Source of the DNA: Eucalyptus grandis
Taxonomy: Eukaryota > Streptophyta > Magnoliopsida > Myrtales > Myrtaceae
Direction of reading: 5' to 3'
Assembly (NCBI RefSeq): GCF_016545825.1
Contig: NC_052614.1
Coordinates: 1,464,630-1,528,629, forward strand
DNA length: 64,000 bases
Positions 11,264 through 23,510 of this stretch are shown here, piece after piece. Made by a program: the position numbers and the translations under genes. Below the pieces are notes generated by a model. That model ran no database searches, was not told the origin of the DNA, and saw nothing but the letters and a program-made list of their open reading frames with translations. Position 1 is the stretch's first letter; every line of letters begins with the position of its first letter.

Positions 11264-11482
11264 TTATCGACTGACATATATATATAAATTAATAAGAAAT
11301 GAGGTTATTCCCTTTGTAAAAGTCCACGCGCATGATGGATTACTTTAGTCCCTTACGCTTCCGCATGCTTAAGTAAAAGCGAAACAAATAAGACAACTAA
11401 TTCCTCACACTTCCACATGCTTAAGAAAAAGCAAAACGAATAGGATAACTACGCTATGTTAGCCATGACGTACTAGGGATGT

Positions 11483-11486
<4 letters not shown>

Positions 11487-11533
<47 letters not shown>
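11487..11533. repeat. (TA)n microsatellite upstream of the EG45-like gene
   Basis: A long TA run preceded by CACACACA ends about 20 bp before the chosen start codon, so it lies in the promoter or leader. Confidence 0.9.
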
Positions 11534-11551
11534 GTATGCTTGGGAGTGGAG

Positions 11552-12183
11552 ATGTCCAATAACAAGGAAATGAAAATGGAGGAGAAATTGCAGGTGTGGG
11601 TGATGTTGGCCATGGCTTTATCCCTGCTCTCTGCTGCATCGGCCAAGCCGGGCCTTGCGGATTACCACTCACTGCCTTATTATCGTGAGTGTTCTGTAAT
11701 TTCACCTGACCTTAGTATAGGTTATTAGTGTCCATATCCGCGTGTCTACGTCTCATGTTTTCACATTTTTCTGGAGTCGACATCGATGAAATACGAAAGG
11801 GTTTCTCAGTGAATTGCATTTCCTCTTCCAATTCCGTTGGAAAATAATAGGCGTCGTAGCTTCTCAAATGTCGCGTCCTTTTCTTTGTTTTCTCTTTTTT
11901 TTGGGCAGCTGCGGCTTGTGCAGGGTTCAATTTTAGCAACAGCGGATCGATGATCACGGGAGTGGGGGCCGAATTGTGGGACAACGGGAGGGCCTGTGGA
12001 CGGATGCTGAGGGTCAGATGCACCTGCTCTGCTAACGGCTTTCCGAAACCTTGCAAAGAAGGCGTCATCACGGTCAAGGTCGTGGACTACTGCCAGCAAC
12101 CGTGCGAGATCAACCTCTCCGAGGATGCTTTCTCCTGTATCGCCAACATTGACGCCGGCAAAGTCTGGGTGGACTACTCCTAG
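11552..12183 (+). CDS. EG45-like domain protein (plant natriuretic peptide type), two exons
   Basis: Exons 11552-11684 and 11909-12183 join across a GTGAGT...TTGGGCAG intron to give 135 residues, the usual size of this secreted family. A signal peptide (VWVMLAMALSLLSAASA) precedes a six-stranded double-psi beta-barrel domain of the expansin-N-terminal type. Marks are the YYPAAC start, WDNGRACGR, the Cys-rich RCTC...PC, VKVVDYC and the end DAGKVWVDY. Known members act in the apoplast on water and ion balance and stress signalling, without enzymatic activity; that role is from the family. I chose the ATG at 11552 rather than the TTG twelve bases upstream. Further ATGs follow at 11570 and 11576, so the exact start is uncertain by a few residues. 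No frame break is seen. The next gene (ATL) lies about 1 kb downstream, convergent. Confidence 0.87.
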
Positions 12184-13171
12184 GAAGGAACTCGAGACCC
12201 TTTTCCTGAAGGAAAAATTCGGGGACGATCACGAAGATAGTGTCTGCTTCTTATGGCTTTTATGGTTTGGATATGCCGGCTTTGAAGACTACTTAAATAA
12301 CGTGATGCTTGATCTCCGATCTGGTTTGAATAAAAATATCTGTGTGATATTAACACTGCGTTTTGGAATGGTCTTTTGAACAACAAGAAGTCAGCATCGA
12401 GATAATAAATGCAGGAAAGTGAAAGGGCAGGGAAGCGTGCTTCTTATTACAAGCGGATCACATGATGCGAAGCAACAGCCACATAAAAAACTCTCCGGAA
12501 ATCGTAGGTGAAATGATTAGCATCCGCCATTAATGTCCAGCAGCTCAGGCCAGCAACCTAATTCAAATCGCAGTCAGTATGACTCCATTAAATGCCGCAT
12601 CTCCAACAGCTCCTATCATGCCTCTTGCTCTAAATGATGAAGAAAAAGTTGCAGGCAATTGGTCATTAACTCCATGGCCTAGCAATAAAATAATCGACCC
12701 TCATACATTTTATTTTTTTAGGTCAAACGACCCTCATACATGGAGTAGGTGAATAATTTTCTTGCGTTTTCCTGATTTTAGGTTCCTAGAACTTTTCCAC
12801 ATTCAAATCCCTGCAATATCATTTCCTGTTGTCTGTGTGTACCATCTTTCATGTAAATCAAACAACTAATGTGATCCATGCAAACACCATAATTAGTAAT
12901 TCATCAGGAAAGGGGCAAGATCAAAGACTTCAATTATTGTTGACTGAGGCTCGATGAACACGGTACCTCTTGATTAGTTTCGCAATTTCCTTGAAGGATA
13001 TGATACATTACATGAACATAGCAAGAAATGATTCTATGGCTATGGACCAGATCAAGTTTCCAAAAACCCTAAATAATCTCACTGCAGCAGCTAGAGTTTT
13101 CCACCTTCCCAGTCAAAAAGAGTTGAACTGCACGAAGAAATTTATCTTGTTTCTGAAATTCGAAGAAAGGA
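12184..13171. other. Intergenic region between convergent genes
   Basis: It should hold the 3' UTRs of the EG45-like and ATL genes. AATAAA-like motifs occur at about 12327 and 12404. No further gene or repeat is recognised. Confidence 0.5.
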
Positions 13172-14599
13172 TTAGACCTGGGGCGAGGAAGATGAATGCA
13201 CAACCTTGCTTTGTGGCACTCCGAGCCCAAGAAACCAAAGCAGAGTCCTCCTGGGGAAAGAAGGCATATTTGTTTGAGAATCCAGACTTATCCTCTTACT
13301 ATCCTGATCACACCCGAACTCGCTTTCTGAGTTCTCTGAGCAACCAAGTTCGAGTTCCATCGAAGCTCTACTACAATTGTCTCCTTTCAGCTTGTCTTTG
13401 GCCTCTCCGCTCATGATGGCCCGGTTATTTGGAATCTGAAGAGAAGCTGCCTGGGCCGATGTCTCTCCCCTCGAATTTGGCTTCTCCTTCTTTCCCCTCG
13501 CCCAGATTCTTGATATCGAAAAGCTCTCTCCTTTGCTCCTCCAAATACTAAAATCTCTCTTACTATCGCTGAATTCACCACTCTTTGTCGCATCGAAGCC
13601 AGCAAAGTCTCTCCTTGATTCACAACTACACACCGACATTGCCTGGTGGTGACCAGGTCTCAGCGGTAACGTGGGCTTCCTGCTCGGCTGCTTCTTAGAT
13701 GGGGTCCTGATTGCTACCAGCAACGTGGAAGATTCATCTGTCACATACTCATAAGACCCCATAGAGAAGCATCTTCTTGAACCCAGAGTGTTATTACTAG
13801 CACTAGTACTACTGGATTCACCACCGTCCGCATTCCTAAATTTCCCTAGCCTAATAGACACCACCCTCTCCCCTGAATCAACCGTTTCGGTCTGCGTCAC
13901 GGCATCTCTCGCGCTGAGTTCGCGAGACTTGCCCACTAAATCGACGAGGGACGACCCGAATTTCGTCTCTCCATCAAAACTAAAGTGGGAATCTGATCTC
14001 AACGCCAAACTGGTCCCGGCTAAGTCCGTGCTTCTGTCAGCAGCAACAGTCTCTCTCGAGCTCTCACTTCCAGATTCAAGAACAAGCAAAAAGGGCTGAG
14101 GGCAGGTGTTGTTTGGAGTGAAATCGTAATCAGGCCACAGGCCATCTCTACACAGAGGGCAAGTGGAGTGAGACAAGAGCCAAGTGTCTATGCACTCCAT
14201 GTGGAAGGCATGGCTGCACTTGGGCAAGAGCCTGAGCTTGTCTTCAGGCTCAAACTCACACAGACACACTGCACAGTCAAAAGGGTCGACCTTTAGGCCT
14301 ATGATGGCCTTGTAGTGGAACACAGGGAGGTTGTCTATGATGGACTGGTCGAGCCCACAGTCATGGAGGTGGAAGAGCTGCTGCAACTGACCTTGAAATG
14401 GGGTCACACTCTCCGTGTCCTCAACTTCTCTGTGGGGAGGTCTCAGGAGGATTCTCATGAGGAGGTGAAGCAGACCAGAGACAAAGAAGATGATGGATAG
14501 GATGATGATGATGAGCAATGTGGTTGGGCTTACCTTGTTGATCAGAGTGAAGATATCCGAGTGAACAACCGGTGGGGGTGAAAGAAGATCGTTCGCCAT
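13172..14599 (-). CDS. ATL-type RING-H2 E3 ubiquitin ligase, ATL13-like
   Basis: A single-exon gene of 475 residues, typical of ATL ligases and close to the length I recall for ATL13. Residues 25-47 form one membrane segment (LLIIIILSIIFFVSGLLHLL). The GLD motif sits at 82-84. The RING-H2 finger spans 109-150, with ligands C109, C112, C128, H130, H133, C136, C147, C150 and the expected Trp at 140 for E2 contact. The family transfers ubiquitin at membranes, often in defence or development; no substrate can be inferred here. The Ser-rich C-terminal half is variable in the family. The frame is open 71 codons further upstream, but that stretch has no family similarity and leads to a GA-rich leader, so I start at MANDLLS. 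A relic of a related gene lies at 6593-6690. Confidence 0.9.
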   Translation of the reverse strand: MANDLLSPPPVVHSDIFTLINKVSPTTLLIIIILSIIFFVSGLLHLLMRILLRPPHREVEDTESVTPFQGQLQQLFHLHDCGLDQSIIDNLPVFHYKAIIGLKVDPFDCAVCLCEFEPEDKLRLLPKCSHAFHMECIDTWLLSHSTCPLCRDGLWPDYDFTPNNTCPQPFLLVLESGSESSRETVAADRSTDLAGTSLALRSDSHFSFDGETKFGSSLVDLVGKSRELSARDAVTQTETVDSGERVVSIRLGKFRNADGGESSSTSASNNTLGSRRCFSMGSYEYVTDESSTLLVAIRTPSKKQPSRKPTLPLRPGHHQAMSVCSCESRRDFAGFDATKSGEFSDSKRDFSIWRSKGESFSISRIWARGKKEKPNSRGETSAQAASLQIPNNRAIMSGEAKDKLKGDNCSRASMELELGCSENSESEFGCDQDSKRISLDSQTNMPSFPRRTLLWFLGLGVPQSKVVHSSSSPQV

Positions 14600-14815
14600 C
14601 TTCTCTTCATGCAAACATGGAGATATGATCTCCCATGTAGCTCTACAAACACGATCCAAGTAGATCGAGTTCAAGTGTGAAAAAAGAACACTGAAACTTG
14701 CTCTAATTTCTAAAATCTCTGTTTCTGTGTAGTGTAACCATGCATTTTTGCACGGTATTAATAGAAATACCGGTTGAAATACATACGCAGCTGCAAGTTG
14801 GGAGGGGACCACGAG

Positions 14816-15268
14816 AGAAAGAGAGAGAGAGAGAGAGACTTTAAGGTGAGTAATGAAGGATAGAGACTTATGTGACAGAGCTAAAGGGGCAGCTTCGTCA
14901 TATACGACCTCTTCAAGAGCAGAGTCTACTTGAAGAGGGGGTCAGAGTAGATTAACTCATTGCGCTGCAAAAAATATAAATTAGAATGAATGGCACTGCA
15001 GAAAATAAATGGCATTATCTCAGGGATTTTTATCAGTCCTATTCACTATTGTTAAACTGGTCAAATTTGCATTCATGAGCTTAGGGGCGAAATAAAGAAA
15101 AGAGACTGAAAAAGTACGCGGTGCATGAGAAAAGGAAATAATAGCATAGTTTTTATTTTAGAGAGAGAGAGAGAGAGAGAGAGAGATCTTGCTTGCTTAT
15201 TCTTCTGCAAATTTCCATGCTTGATCTACTCAATCTCACAAATGAAGGGCATAAAGAATCATAGTCAC

Positions 15269-15292
<24 letters not shown>
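14816..15292. repeat. (GA)n tracts in the ATL promoter/leader region
   Basis: Three separate GA runs occur at about 14818-14838, 15161-15186 and 15270-15292. GA-rich leaders are common in plant genes and are bound by BPC/GAGA factors; a role here is inference. Confidence 0.8.
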
Positions 15293-15299
<7 letters not shown>

Positions 15300-16600
15300 G
15301 ATGGGGTTTCCTCAAAACTTTTTCCATGGACTTGCATTTCCTCACCTTGCCGCCTCAAGTGAAGACAACAATAAAACAATCAGTTGGGTGTCATCTCGGA
15401 TCCAGTCATTAAATTGCAAACCCTTTTCTATACGTTACGGTATGTCCAATTTAATATTCTCTAAAACTTTCAAGCATCATATATTGTTGATTTGCGAAGA
15501 CCCTAAAATTGCTCGTGGTGCTCTTTTTTCTTTTTCCAATCTCTTTTTTAAACTCTCATCCACCAAAAACACTTATCTATCAACCCAAGGATTTGGACAA
15601 AATGCAACTCGAGACGCAAATCTTAAACACTTATCTATCAACCCAATACGGTAGTGACACTTCTATTGCCACGATCTAGAGATGACATATACATATTTAT
15701 TGTGAGTTTCGGACAAAGTGCAGATTCATGTTTCTCCTCGAGTTCATCTTTCACTTTCAAGCTGGAATTCCCCTTTTAGAGATACCTAGAAAAACTGGTT
15801 TCCTCAGGGATGACAAAAAGGATTAATAAAGTATTAATTACTTCATACAACCTTTCTGCTACTGGCCTTCGAACTCATCTTTGGCATGTCGCACTTTGCT
15901 AGCCAGCTCAGGTTGTAGTGTGTAGGGGATCATGTCCCAAACCAGACAAGAACGACGCTCTAGGTCGTGAGAATAGAAGCCTTGTGGGCCTTTTTGTTGC
16001 ATATAAAAGTGGGTGAGCATAAGAATAGAAGCCTCTTAAACTTAATAGTCTTTTTCTAATCTCTTTCGAGATCCAAAAATCTCGCTCAACATGCGAGTTT
16101 CCTCGGGAATTACATCTTTTTATTGTTTAATGTATCTTGTCATTGTCTAGCCATTTTGAAAGCTTCATGAGATGCTTCACGGGTTCCTCGAGTTTTGCCC
16201 TCTTTGACTTTAGTTAGTTAAATAAGGTAAGCAAAAGATTGGCACCGCTTTAATTTTTTCTTAAAAATGATCCAAAGCAAAATTAACCCTGTATCCATTT
16301 CCTTCCATCCATCAAATTCTCATTTTTTTTTTCTGTTTTTCTCTTTTTAAATGTCTCTTGCTTTTCTCGTAGCAAGTGGTTCACCACTATTGAATTGCAA
16401 GTTAAATGAAAACAAATGTGTTTGATTCTTGACTACAATGTACCATTGTTAAAATGATTTCTAAAATACAAAGATATTACAAAGTGTTACAGCAATGGGA
16501 AATAACAAATGAAATGATTTTTATATTAGAAGAGTTTTCAATCCCTTGATTTTAACATTTTCATGAATATGCTTGTGATTTGATTGACATCTCCAGAATT
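15293..16600. other. Unassigned AT-rich intergenic DNA
   Basis: No open frame with family features, RNA gene or repeat end was recognised. Confidence 0.4.
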
Positions 16601-17894
16601 TGTCCTCCTTAATTGATAAATCAATGCCTCTACTCCCCCTCAAATTAGGAATGAGAGAATCTCCAAATTCCAACTTGTGACATAAGTTTCCAAATGTATT
16701 TTTCTAGACAATGACTTAGTGAAGAGATCAACAATTTGATGCAGAGATATAACATACTTAGTCACAAGTATTTCGAGAGCCTTTTTCGCATATAATGATA
16801 ATCCATTTTGATAATTTATTTTTGCATGAAATACAGGATTAATCCACGTTTAAAGTGCACCAATATTATCATAATATAATACCGGCATACCTGAGAGATG
16901 AATACCTAAATTTTTCAAAATGAATGATATCCAAGTAAGTTTTGCAGGTAATGAAGTCATTGCACGATACTCTGCATCGACACTAAATTGAGCAACCCGA
17001 TTTTTGCTCTCCATGATAATAGTTTATACCTAAGAAGGTACAAAATCCAATAGTTAATCATTCTCCTTCAAAAAAAGGTAAATAAGTCCAAAGTTGATTT
17101 GGAAAAGATTCACAGTCCTCATCAATTGTGCCGCTGAAATAACGTAAAATGCACTCACTGTTTGAAAATGACTCATAGTAGGTTGATGCTTGAACGACAG
17201 ACAAAATTGACTACATAAGAAATATACGATCGTGTGATCATAGTATGTTGAAGAACTCCGTGAATACTTCACTTTAGCGTATAATTCAAAAATAGTTTTT
17301 CATATGTACAAAAAGGAGAACTAGTGGCCATAGTTGTGACAGCTAGCTTATAGATCTCCATTTGTGCACGTTTAACAATTGATAAAGTATATTGTTGTTG
17401 GCACAAATAAAGACCAACAAAAAATATCCTAAACTCTACACCTAGAGATCAGTGCAACGACCCCTTATTTCTTCGTTGCAAATTCGCTAGTCAATGTGGA
17501 AATAAAGCCATCAAGCAATTTCAGATTATCATCGGTGACAATCATGTCATTGACATATAAAAGTAGAGCTAGAATGCCATAATCTAATTCTGAATGGATA
17601 ATGAAGGATCCACAATGCTACAAAAGAAGCTAGATGCTGAAAAGAATGAGTTAAAATGGTCAAACCATTCTCTAAGTGCTTGCTTGAGGTCATATAAAGC
17701 TCTCTCTAGTTTTGCAAACATAAGACTGATGTTTTTTGTCCTTAAAACTAGGTGGTTGCTCCACATAAATAGGTTGTGAGAAAAAGCCATTTAAAATGAC
17801 ATTTTTGACATCTAACTATTTTATGGCCAACCTCTAACGGTAGCAATGGTGAGGATTGTCCTTGAACATTATGGCTGAACAACTAGCAAGAAAG

Positions 17895-18122
17895 TGTGAC
17901 AGCCTAGCGGCGGTGCGCTGGGAGGAGGGATGGCGGTGGGTCCGCGCCTCGGTCCCCGGACGTGCACAAGGAAGGGGTCCATGTCCCACATCGCCTAGGG
18001 AGGGAGTCCTGGGCCAGCTTATAATGGCTTGGGCCCCTCTAACCTGTGTGACGCGTTTTAAAGTCGTGAAAACTCAGTGTTCAAAGCGGACAATATCACA
18101 CAGTGGGGCCAAGGATATTACA
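17895..18122 (+). repeat. TRIM 5' LTR
   Basis: TGTGACAGCC start and GGATATTACA end; direct repeat of 18196-18422. Confidence 0.92.
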
Positions 18123-18124
18123 AA

Positions 18125-18137
18125 TGGTATCAAAGCC
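18125..18137 (+). other. TRIM primer-binding site
   Basis: TGGTATCAAAGCC, initiator Met-tRNA type, two bases after the 5' LTR. Confidence 0.88.
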
Positions 18138-18195
18138 GACTCCTGATCACGTGTGGGGCCACAGCGAGGGTGCTGTGCTCCCAAGGAGGGTAGAG

Positions 18196-18422
18196 TGTGA
18201 CAGCCCAAGCGGCAGTGTACGGGGACGAGGGATGGCGGAGCGTCCGCGCCTCGGTCCTCGGACGTGCGTAAGGAAGGGTCCCTGTCCCATATCACCTAGG
18301 GAGGGAGTCCTGGGCCAGTTTATAATGGCTTTGGCCCCTCTAACCTATGTAACGCGCTTTAAAGCCGTGAGAACTCAGTTCCAAAGCGGACAATATCACA
18401 CAGTGGGGCCCGAGATATTACA
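18196..18422 (+). repeat. TRIM 3' LTR
   Basis: TGTGACAGCC start and GATATTACA end, directly followed by the GAAAG target duplication. Confidence 0.92.
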
Positions 18423-19164
18423 GAAAGTCTCAAGGAAATTGCTTTCACTACTTGGGTATATCCTTGGCGACTAATCATGGTTTTAATTTTTATAATCTAC
18501 CATTGGCCTTCATCTTGGATTTAAAGACCTATCTACAACCCACAATTAAGTATCTAGAGAATGTGGAACAAGAATTCAAGTTTTACTCTGATGCAGTGCC
18601 TCGACTTCCTCTTTCATTGTCACCAACCAGCTAGATGCTTAAAATAGAGCATACATTGTTCGATCCCTTCAATGTAGAATCCACTATATGTAAATTAGCC
18701 TATTTTGGATTAGGTTTTACAATGTCGGCACGTGCTCAAGGTATCATTGGATGATTTTGAGTGAACGGATATGTAAATGAAGAATCATGAAGCACATCCA
18801 TAGAGGAATTTTGTGTAGAATTAGTGGTGTTCAACAAGATTGATAGGATCTTTCATTTGCCAAGTTGCAAGAGAAATTGTGTGGAGCACCGGATGAGTCC
18901 CCAGTTTCAACATGATTTTGGTGAACATATGATTCACCTCCATCATTGTTGTCCTCATGAGAATTATCATGAGTTGACACTTGATTTTTTGTCGACACAT
19001 CATTAAAACATAAAAAATCGAGATTTAGATTTTTGATTGCGATGGAACTCTATCTCTCGACCAAAAAAATGTTGTTTTTCATTTCTTTCTTTTGCATTGT
19101 TATTTTTAAGCAATTTTTAGTTCATTTTCAAGAAAAACCCAAAAAGTCAAACAGTTGACTTTTG

Positions 19165-19205
19165 GGTTGACTTTTTGGTTAACCCTTTAACCAAAAAAGT
19201 CAACC
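19165..19205. repeat. Hairpin rich in TTGAC (W-box-like) motifs
   Basis: GGTTGACTTTTTGGTTAA pairs with TTAACCAAAAAAGTCAACC across a 4-base loop. Several more TTGACTTTT copies on both strands lie within 19150-19360. TTGAC is the WRKY-factor core. Confidence 0.75.
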
Positions 19206-20702
19206 TCAAGTCAAAAATTGACTTTTTACACAAAAATTCCACTTAGCTTTAATTTCACTTTTTTCAAATCAATTTCTTGAAAATTCAAAGATTTGATCAA
19301 AGAATCAACTTTTTATGAAAAGTCAACTAAATGGTTGACTTTTGGTCAAATCTTTGACCAACAAAAAAAAAATGCACAAATACATTTCTTTTAATGCAAA
19401 TTTGACTTTTGTGTAAAAAATTTCACAAAATTCGATTAAGAACCTTGATTTCTGAATTTTTCAGTTTTAGGTTCTAAATCGACCAAAAATAATAGTACTT
19501 TTTTTCTAGTCATAATAAGATGTAGTTCTTTCTTTGACATTTGTTTTAAGGACTATCTAAAATCTGTTTGAGCATTCAATTTTGCGATTTACCAAGTTAA
19601 AATATGAATTGCCGTTTTGAGCCCTAATTAGGGAACCAAAATTGATCATTCATAACTTGCGAACAAACAATTGTTTCTCATTCATTTTCTTAAGATAAGT
19701 TCAAATTCGAGATCGATTTTGTGAAATTCACACAATAACTCATCAATTTGAAGAATTTTATCCTCCCAAGCATTAGAAAGTCAAGCAATTAAGCTTCAAT
19801 TGACAAAATTCGAATTGACCCATTCATGACTATGGTTTACTTTCATAAATCTAGGTCCAATTTAAATATTAGGCTTAGATCCATTTTTTACCTAAGTTTG
19901 AGCACTTCAATTCAAGGTCAATTTCAATGTGGTAAGTGATCTTACCCATGGGTAGCTCATTAGATAGGGCAATTATGACGCTAATTGAGTTTAATTTTAG
20001 TTAATTTGCAATTTTGCCCATTAAATTGCAAATCTTACCATTTTAGCCCTTTAGGCCCAATTCAAAGCACCCATAATTTAGACTCATTTTTTTCACGATA
20101 ATCATTCAATTAGGTCAATAAAAGACCCCTGGATCACATTCATAATGTTTGATTAGCTTAATTGCATCTTAATTGGTCAATTTCTTCATAAAAAAGATAA
20201 AATTCCTCTTCAATTAGGTCCTTTAGGGGTCAAATTGCATAAAAATTTGACCCACAAGGGTCCTAAGTGGAAAAATGGTGGGAACCGGACCAAACCAATC
20301 AAGAACCGGTCAAAATTCAGCTAAACCGGACCGAATTAGTCTAGCCGGTCAGATCGGTCGCCAGCGGGACTGGCCGGTTCACACCTTTTTAGGCCGATTC
20401 TTGGCCTCCGGCCACCGGTTCTAGAACCCTCTCAGTCCCAATTTCACTTATACACCTTCAATTTCCTAAAATTTTACAAATTGCTCCGCGAATTTCATCA
20501 AATTGCAAATTGACCCCTAATTAGACATTTTGATGCAATTCCCGATTTTGACTTGGTTTTTTGCAAATCAAACCCACTAGATCAATTACCTAACACCTCG
20601 AGATCATAATGGAGCCTTCGAAATGGATTTTAGATTTTTAACTGTTGGATTGAGATTTTGGACGTAGGGTCGAACCAACGTCTAAAATACTTAATGTGGG
20701 AC

Positions 20703-20709
20703 TATATAA
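20703..20709 (+). promoter_or_regulatory. TATA box candidate of the LTR-like insertion
   Basis: TATATAA followed about 110 bp later by a CT-rich leader with a (CT)n run at 20818-20839 and AAAACCCTA-type text, as in plant retroelement leaders. Confidence 0.4.
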
Positions 20710-21394
20710 GTGAAATTTCTTCGATTTTAAGAAGAGATTGCTCATTTGCACGAAATTTCTTCCCTCTTCAGACCTCTTTCTATGATTTCTCCCTCCAAAA
20801 ACCCTACCAAAACAGATCTCTCTCTCTCTCTCTCTCTCTAAGTTTTGGTTCATTTCTCGGACCGATTCTTCCTTTTTTTTCTTGAGCCAGTGGTTTGATT
20901 GACCCCGATCCGAGCCGTAGTGATTTGATCTACATTCTTGGAGTCTCGATCGTGATCCGGTGATTAGATCTGATTAATTGTGATTGGAGCCAACGAAAAT
21001 CGAAACAAAGGTAATGATTTGAAACTCGAATCCGATGAAGCGAGATCAAGTAAGTCAATCCGGGCTAGGATTCAAGATTATGAGCTTTTACATGCTTAAT
21101 ATTGATGAGTATGAATGTTGCAATGAGTTGTTGATGATTTGAATGATAATTGTGATTTTAAGCCTAATCTGTAATTTTCGTAGGCCTTTACTGTTTTGGC
21201 TAAAACGAGATCTGAAATGACCTCATTTGAGCTCAAGTCCTACTAGGATTAGGAAATAGACATCCCAAGATTTGAAATGATAGGTCACATGCCCAAAACG
21301 AACGTTGTTTGGTCTTCTAAAAACACCTCCGAAGATTAACAATTCTGCAGTAGTTTAAGTTTTTTTGGGTTCTGATCCGGTTCCGCCTTCTGAC

Positions 21395-21990
21395 TTTGTT
21401 ATTTTTGTGCCGACTTTCATGATCATTTTTTGACAAAAATTTCTTCATGAGTTTTGTTCTAAATAATGTCGCACATCTTCTGTATTTTTTTCATGATTTT
21501 TGGATGTGTTTAACTAGGTCAGATTTACTTGGATCTAGGCTTAGGTCAATTTGTTCCGTATCAATCTCTGTTTTTCTATTTTTTTGATGATTTTTTGGTT
21601 GATTTTTGGAACAAATTTCCTTGATTAAAGTTTCTCGTACAAGTGTTATGCATCTTCTATATTTTTTTTCAGAATTGTTGGACATTATTAGCTAGGTCAA
21701 AAGTGCTTCGATCTAAACATAGGTCAGTATGTCCTGTATTAGTCCGAGATTTGTTTTAATGAATCTCTGTTTTTTGCTATTTTTGTGCTGATTTTTGTGT
21801 TGAGTTCTGGAACAAATTTCCTCTATGAAAGTTGCTCATACAAGTGTTGTGCATCTTTTATATTTTCTTTCAAAAGTTTTAGACATGTTTAGGTAGGTCA
21901 AAATCACTTAGATTTGGACATAGGTCAGTCTATCATGTATTAGTTCGAGATTTGTTTTGATGAAATTGAGTCCATAAATGCACTTCTTTG
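21395..21990 (+). repeat. Three diverged tandem copies, about 175-200 bp
   Basis: Each copy holds GTTATGCATCTTCTATATTTT-like text, then a GGACAT...TAGGTCA block, then GGTCAGT.TGTCCTGTATTAG-like text. Anchors near 21475, 21651 and 21851 give the spacing. Weaker copies may continue to about 23200. Confidence 0.65.
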
Positions 21991-23510
21991 ATCTCAAATC
22001 CTTCATGAAAGATGAAATACATTATATTTTTCAATTGATGCATGTTTTTCAAGGTTTTTACTTTAGCAATGTGAATCAATTGCATGCATTAGAGTAAAAG
22101 GTACCGCTGCAACATGTGTTGGCCATATAGTGTGATCTGTTTTGCCATTTTTGCCACAATTCATATGATCTTAATTGAGTTTCGATCTCTTAACGAAAAA
22201 TCTTCATCACCATATGCTCTATATGTGAGATTTTTGGTATGATTTATGCATGTCTTGAGGATGGCTGAAATCATGCTTGTTCTGTAAATTTAGTGCTGAA
22301 ATGAAATCTTATCATATGTGCACATTCCCATGCTTGTTTGAGTCATCTAGGGATCAAATTTTACAATCATGCCTTCTTGACTATTGAACCACATGTTACA
22401 AGGTTTGCATACATGTTTAGGTCATGTTATTTGAGTTTCAACTTGAACATCAAATTGTCTCACAAAAAGTGTTCGTTGCACTTAAAATTCCCAAGCATAT
22501 CATTAGAAATCATGAATCATCTCATAATGTCATTTAAATTATATGACATTTTGCATGTCGACTTAGGATTAAATAACTATCCAAACTTTTTGCCGCATCC
22601 AATCCTAAGTCCCGTGTGATTTCTTCATGCTATTTTGGCATTTTTTGAGTGATTTTAAGGTTTTCTAATGAACACATATGTTCTGTCTTCTTAATTGCTA
22701 ATACGCACACTTTTAGAGATTTTGATTTTAGGGTATTAAATTGATCTAGTTTGGACTCGAGCTCTTCTAGAGAAATGTAGGAAACACTTAGAAGTTTCTA
22801 AGGCAACTAATTTCATGCTAATCGCTCATTGTTTGCACTATTTTCCATTTTTCAAAGCCAGATCACAATCTGGACAAGGGATCAAATTCGGACCCCTGTT
22901 TTAACCCTTATTTGGACAGAACTTTGATATTTTTGTTCTATTTTTTCTATTTGGAATATGAACTTGGCCAATGATGAAACTTGTTTTTCATCATGTTGGC
23001 TATCTTGTGTATAAATTTGATTATTTTTAAACATGTTCTGATAGGAAAAATTATCGTGACATTAGCTGAATGTTCTGTTGTTTTGACAAATTTCTGATGT
23101 GTTGTCTGATTTTTGTAACTTCATGTGTAGCTCGTTCAAGAAAAATTTCTTCATGAAAGTTGTTTGTCATCATATCATGCATGTTAGGAAATTTTTCCAT
23201 AGCTATATTATCAATGGGTGTTACTCAATTTTGCTGTCCTTGCACGTTTGTTATGAAATTTCCTGATATAAACATGATTAAGATTGTTTAGCTACACCTT
23301 TTAGATTAGTTTGTGCATGAAATTAGAACATGCCATTTTCATGAAAATTGTTCTAAATTCTTTGATCTTTGTTGTTAAAGAACTGTCCTTTTTAAATTGC
23401 ATATATCAAAAAAAATGTTTTCGTACATGTGATATTTCTAAAAAATGATTCCTAAAAAGGTTATTATCAAAAACTTGATTTGGCTTAAGAAAAATCATTG
23501 TTTGTACCAT

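Larger units (their letters stand above)
17895..18422 (+). mobile_element. TRIM: miniature LTR retrotransposon, complete
   Basis: Two direct repeats, 17895-18122 and 18196-18422 (228 and 227 bp), both run TGTGACAGCC...GATATTACA. They flank only 73 bp of internal DNA with a primer-binding site (TGGTATCAAAGCC, 18125-18137) and a purine-rich tract (AAGGAGGGTAGAG) just before the second LTR. The 5-mer GAAAG lies on both outer sides (17890-17894 and 18423-18427) as a target duplication. With no coding capacity, its movement must have depended on another element's proteins. The LTRs differ at many positions, so insertion is not recent. Confidence 0.93.
16601..19015 (-). pseudogene. 3' half of an old Ty1/copia element (RT to RNase H end)
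   Basis: On the minus strand, decayed frames read the reverse transcriptase start (18960-18430), RT with CKLERALYDLKQALREWFD-like text (17790-17584), and the polyprotein end QIVDLFTKSLSRKIHLET (about 16745-16690). A polypurine tract TTTGAGGGGGAGT follows (about 16645-16633), as expected before a 3' LTR. Many stops and shifts are present. A TRIM sits inside it at 17895-18422. Order and strand fit the 5' half at 26190-29545, so both are taken as one element. Confidence 0.75.

Noticed and set aside
11540..11551. TTG start for the EG45-like gene
   Set aside because: An in-frame ATG lies 12 bases downstream and a signal peptide follows from there.
11712..12099. Minus-strand open frames over the EG45-like gene
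   Set aside because: They overlap its intron and second exon antisense and lack any family signature.
13788..14099. Plus-strand open frame of 103 codons
   Set aside because: Antisense shadow of the ATL gene.
14600..14812. Longer ATL protein starting at 14812
   Set aside because: The extra 71 residues have no membrane, RING or family features and sit in a leader next to a GA tract; the shorter form has the family's length.
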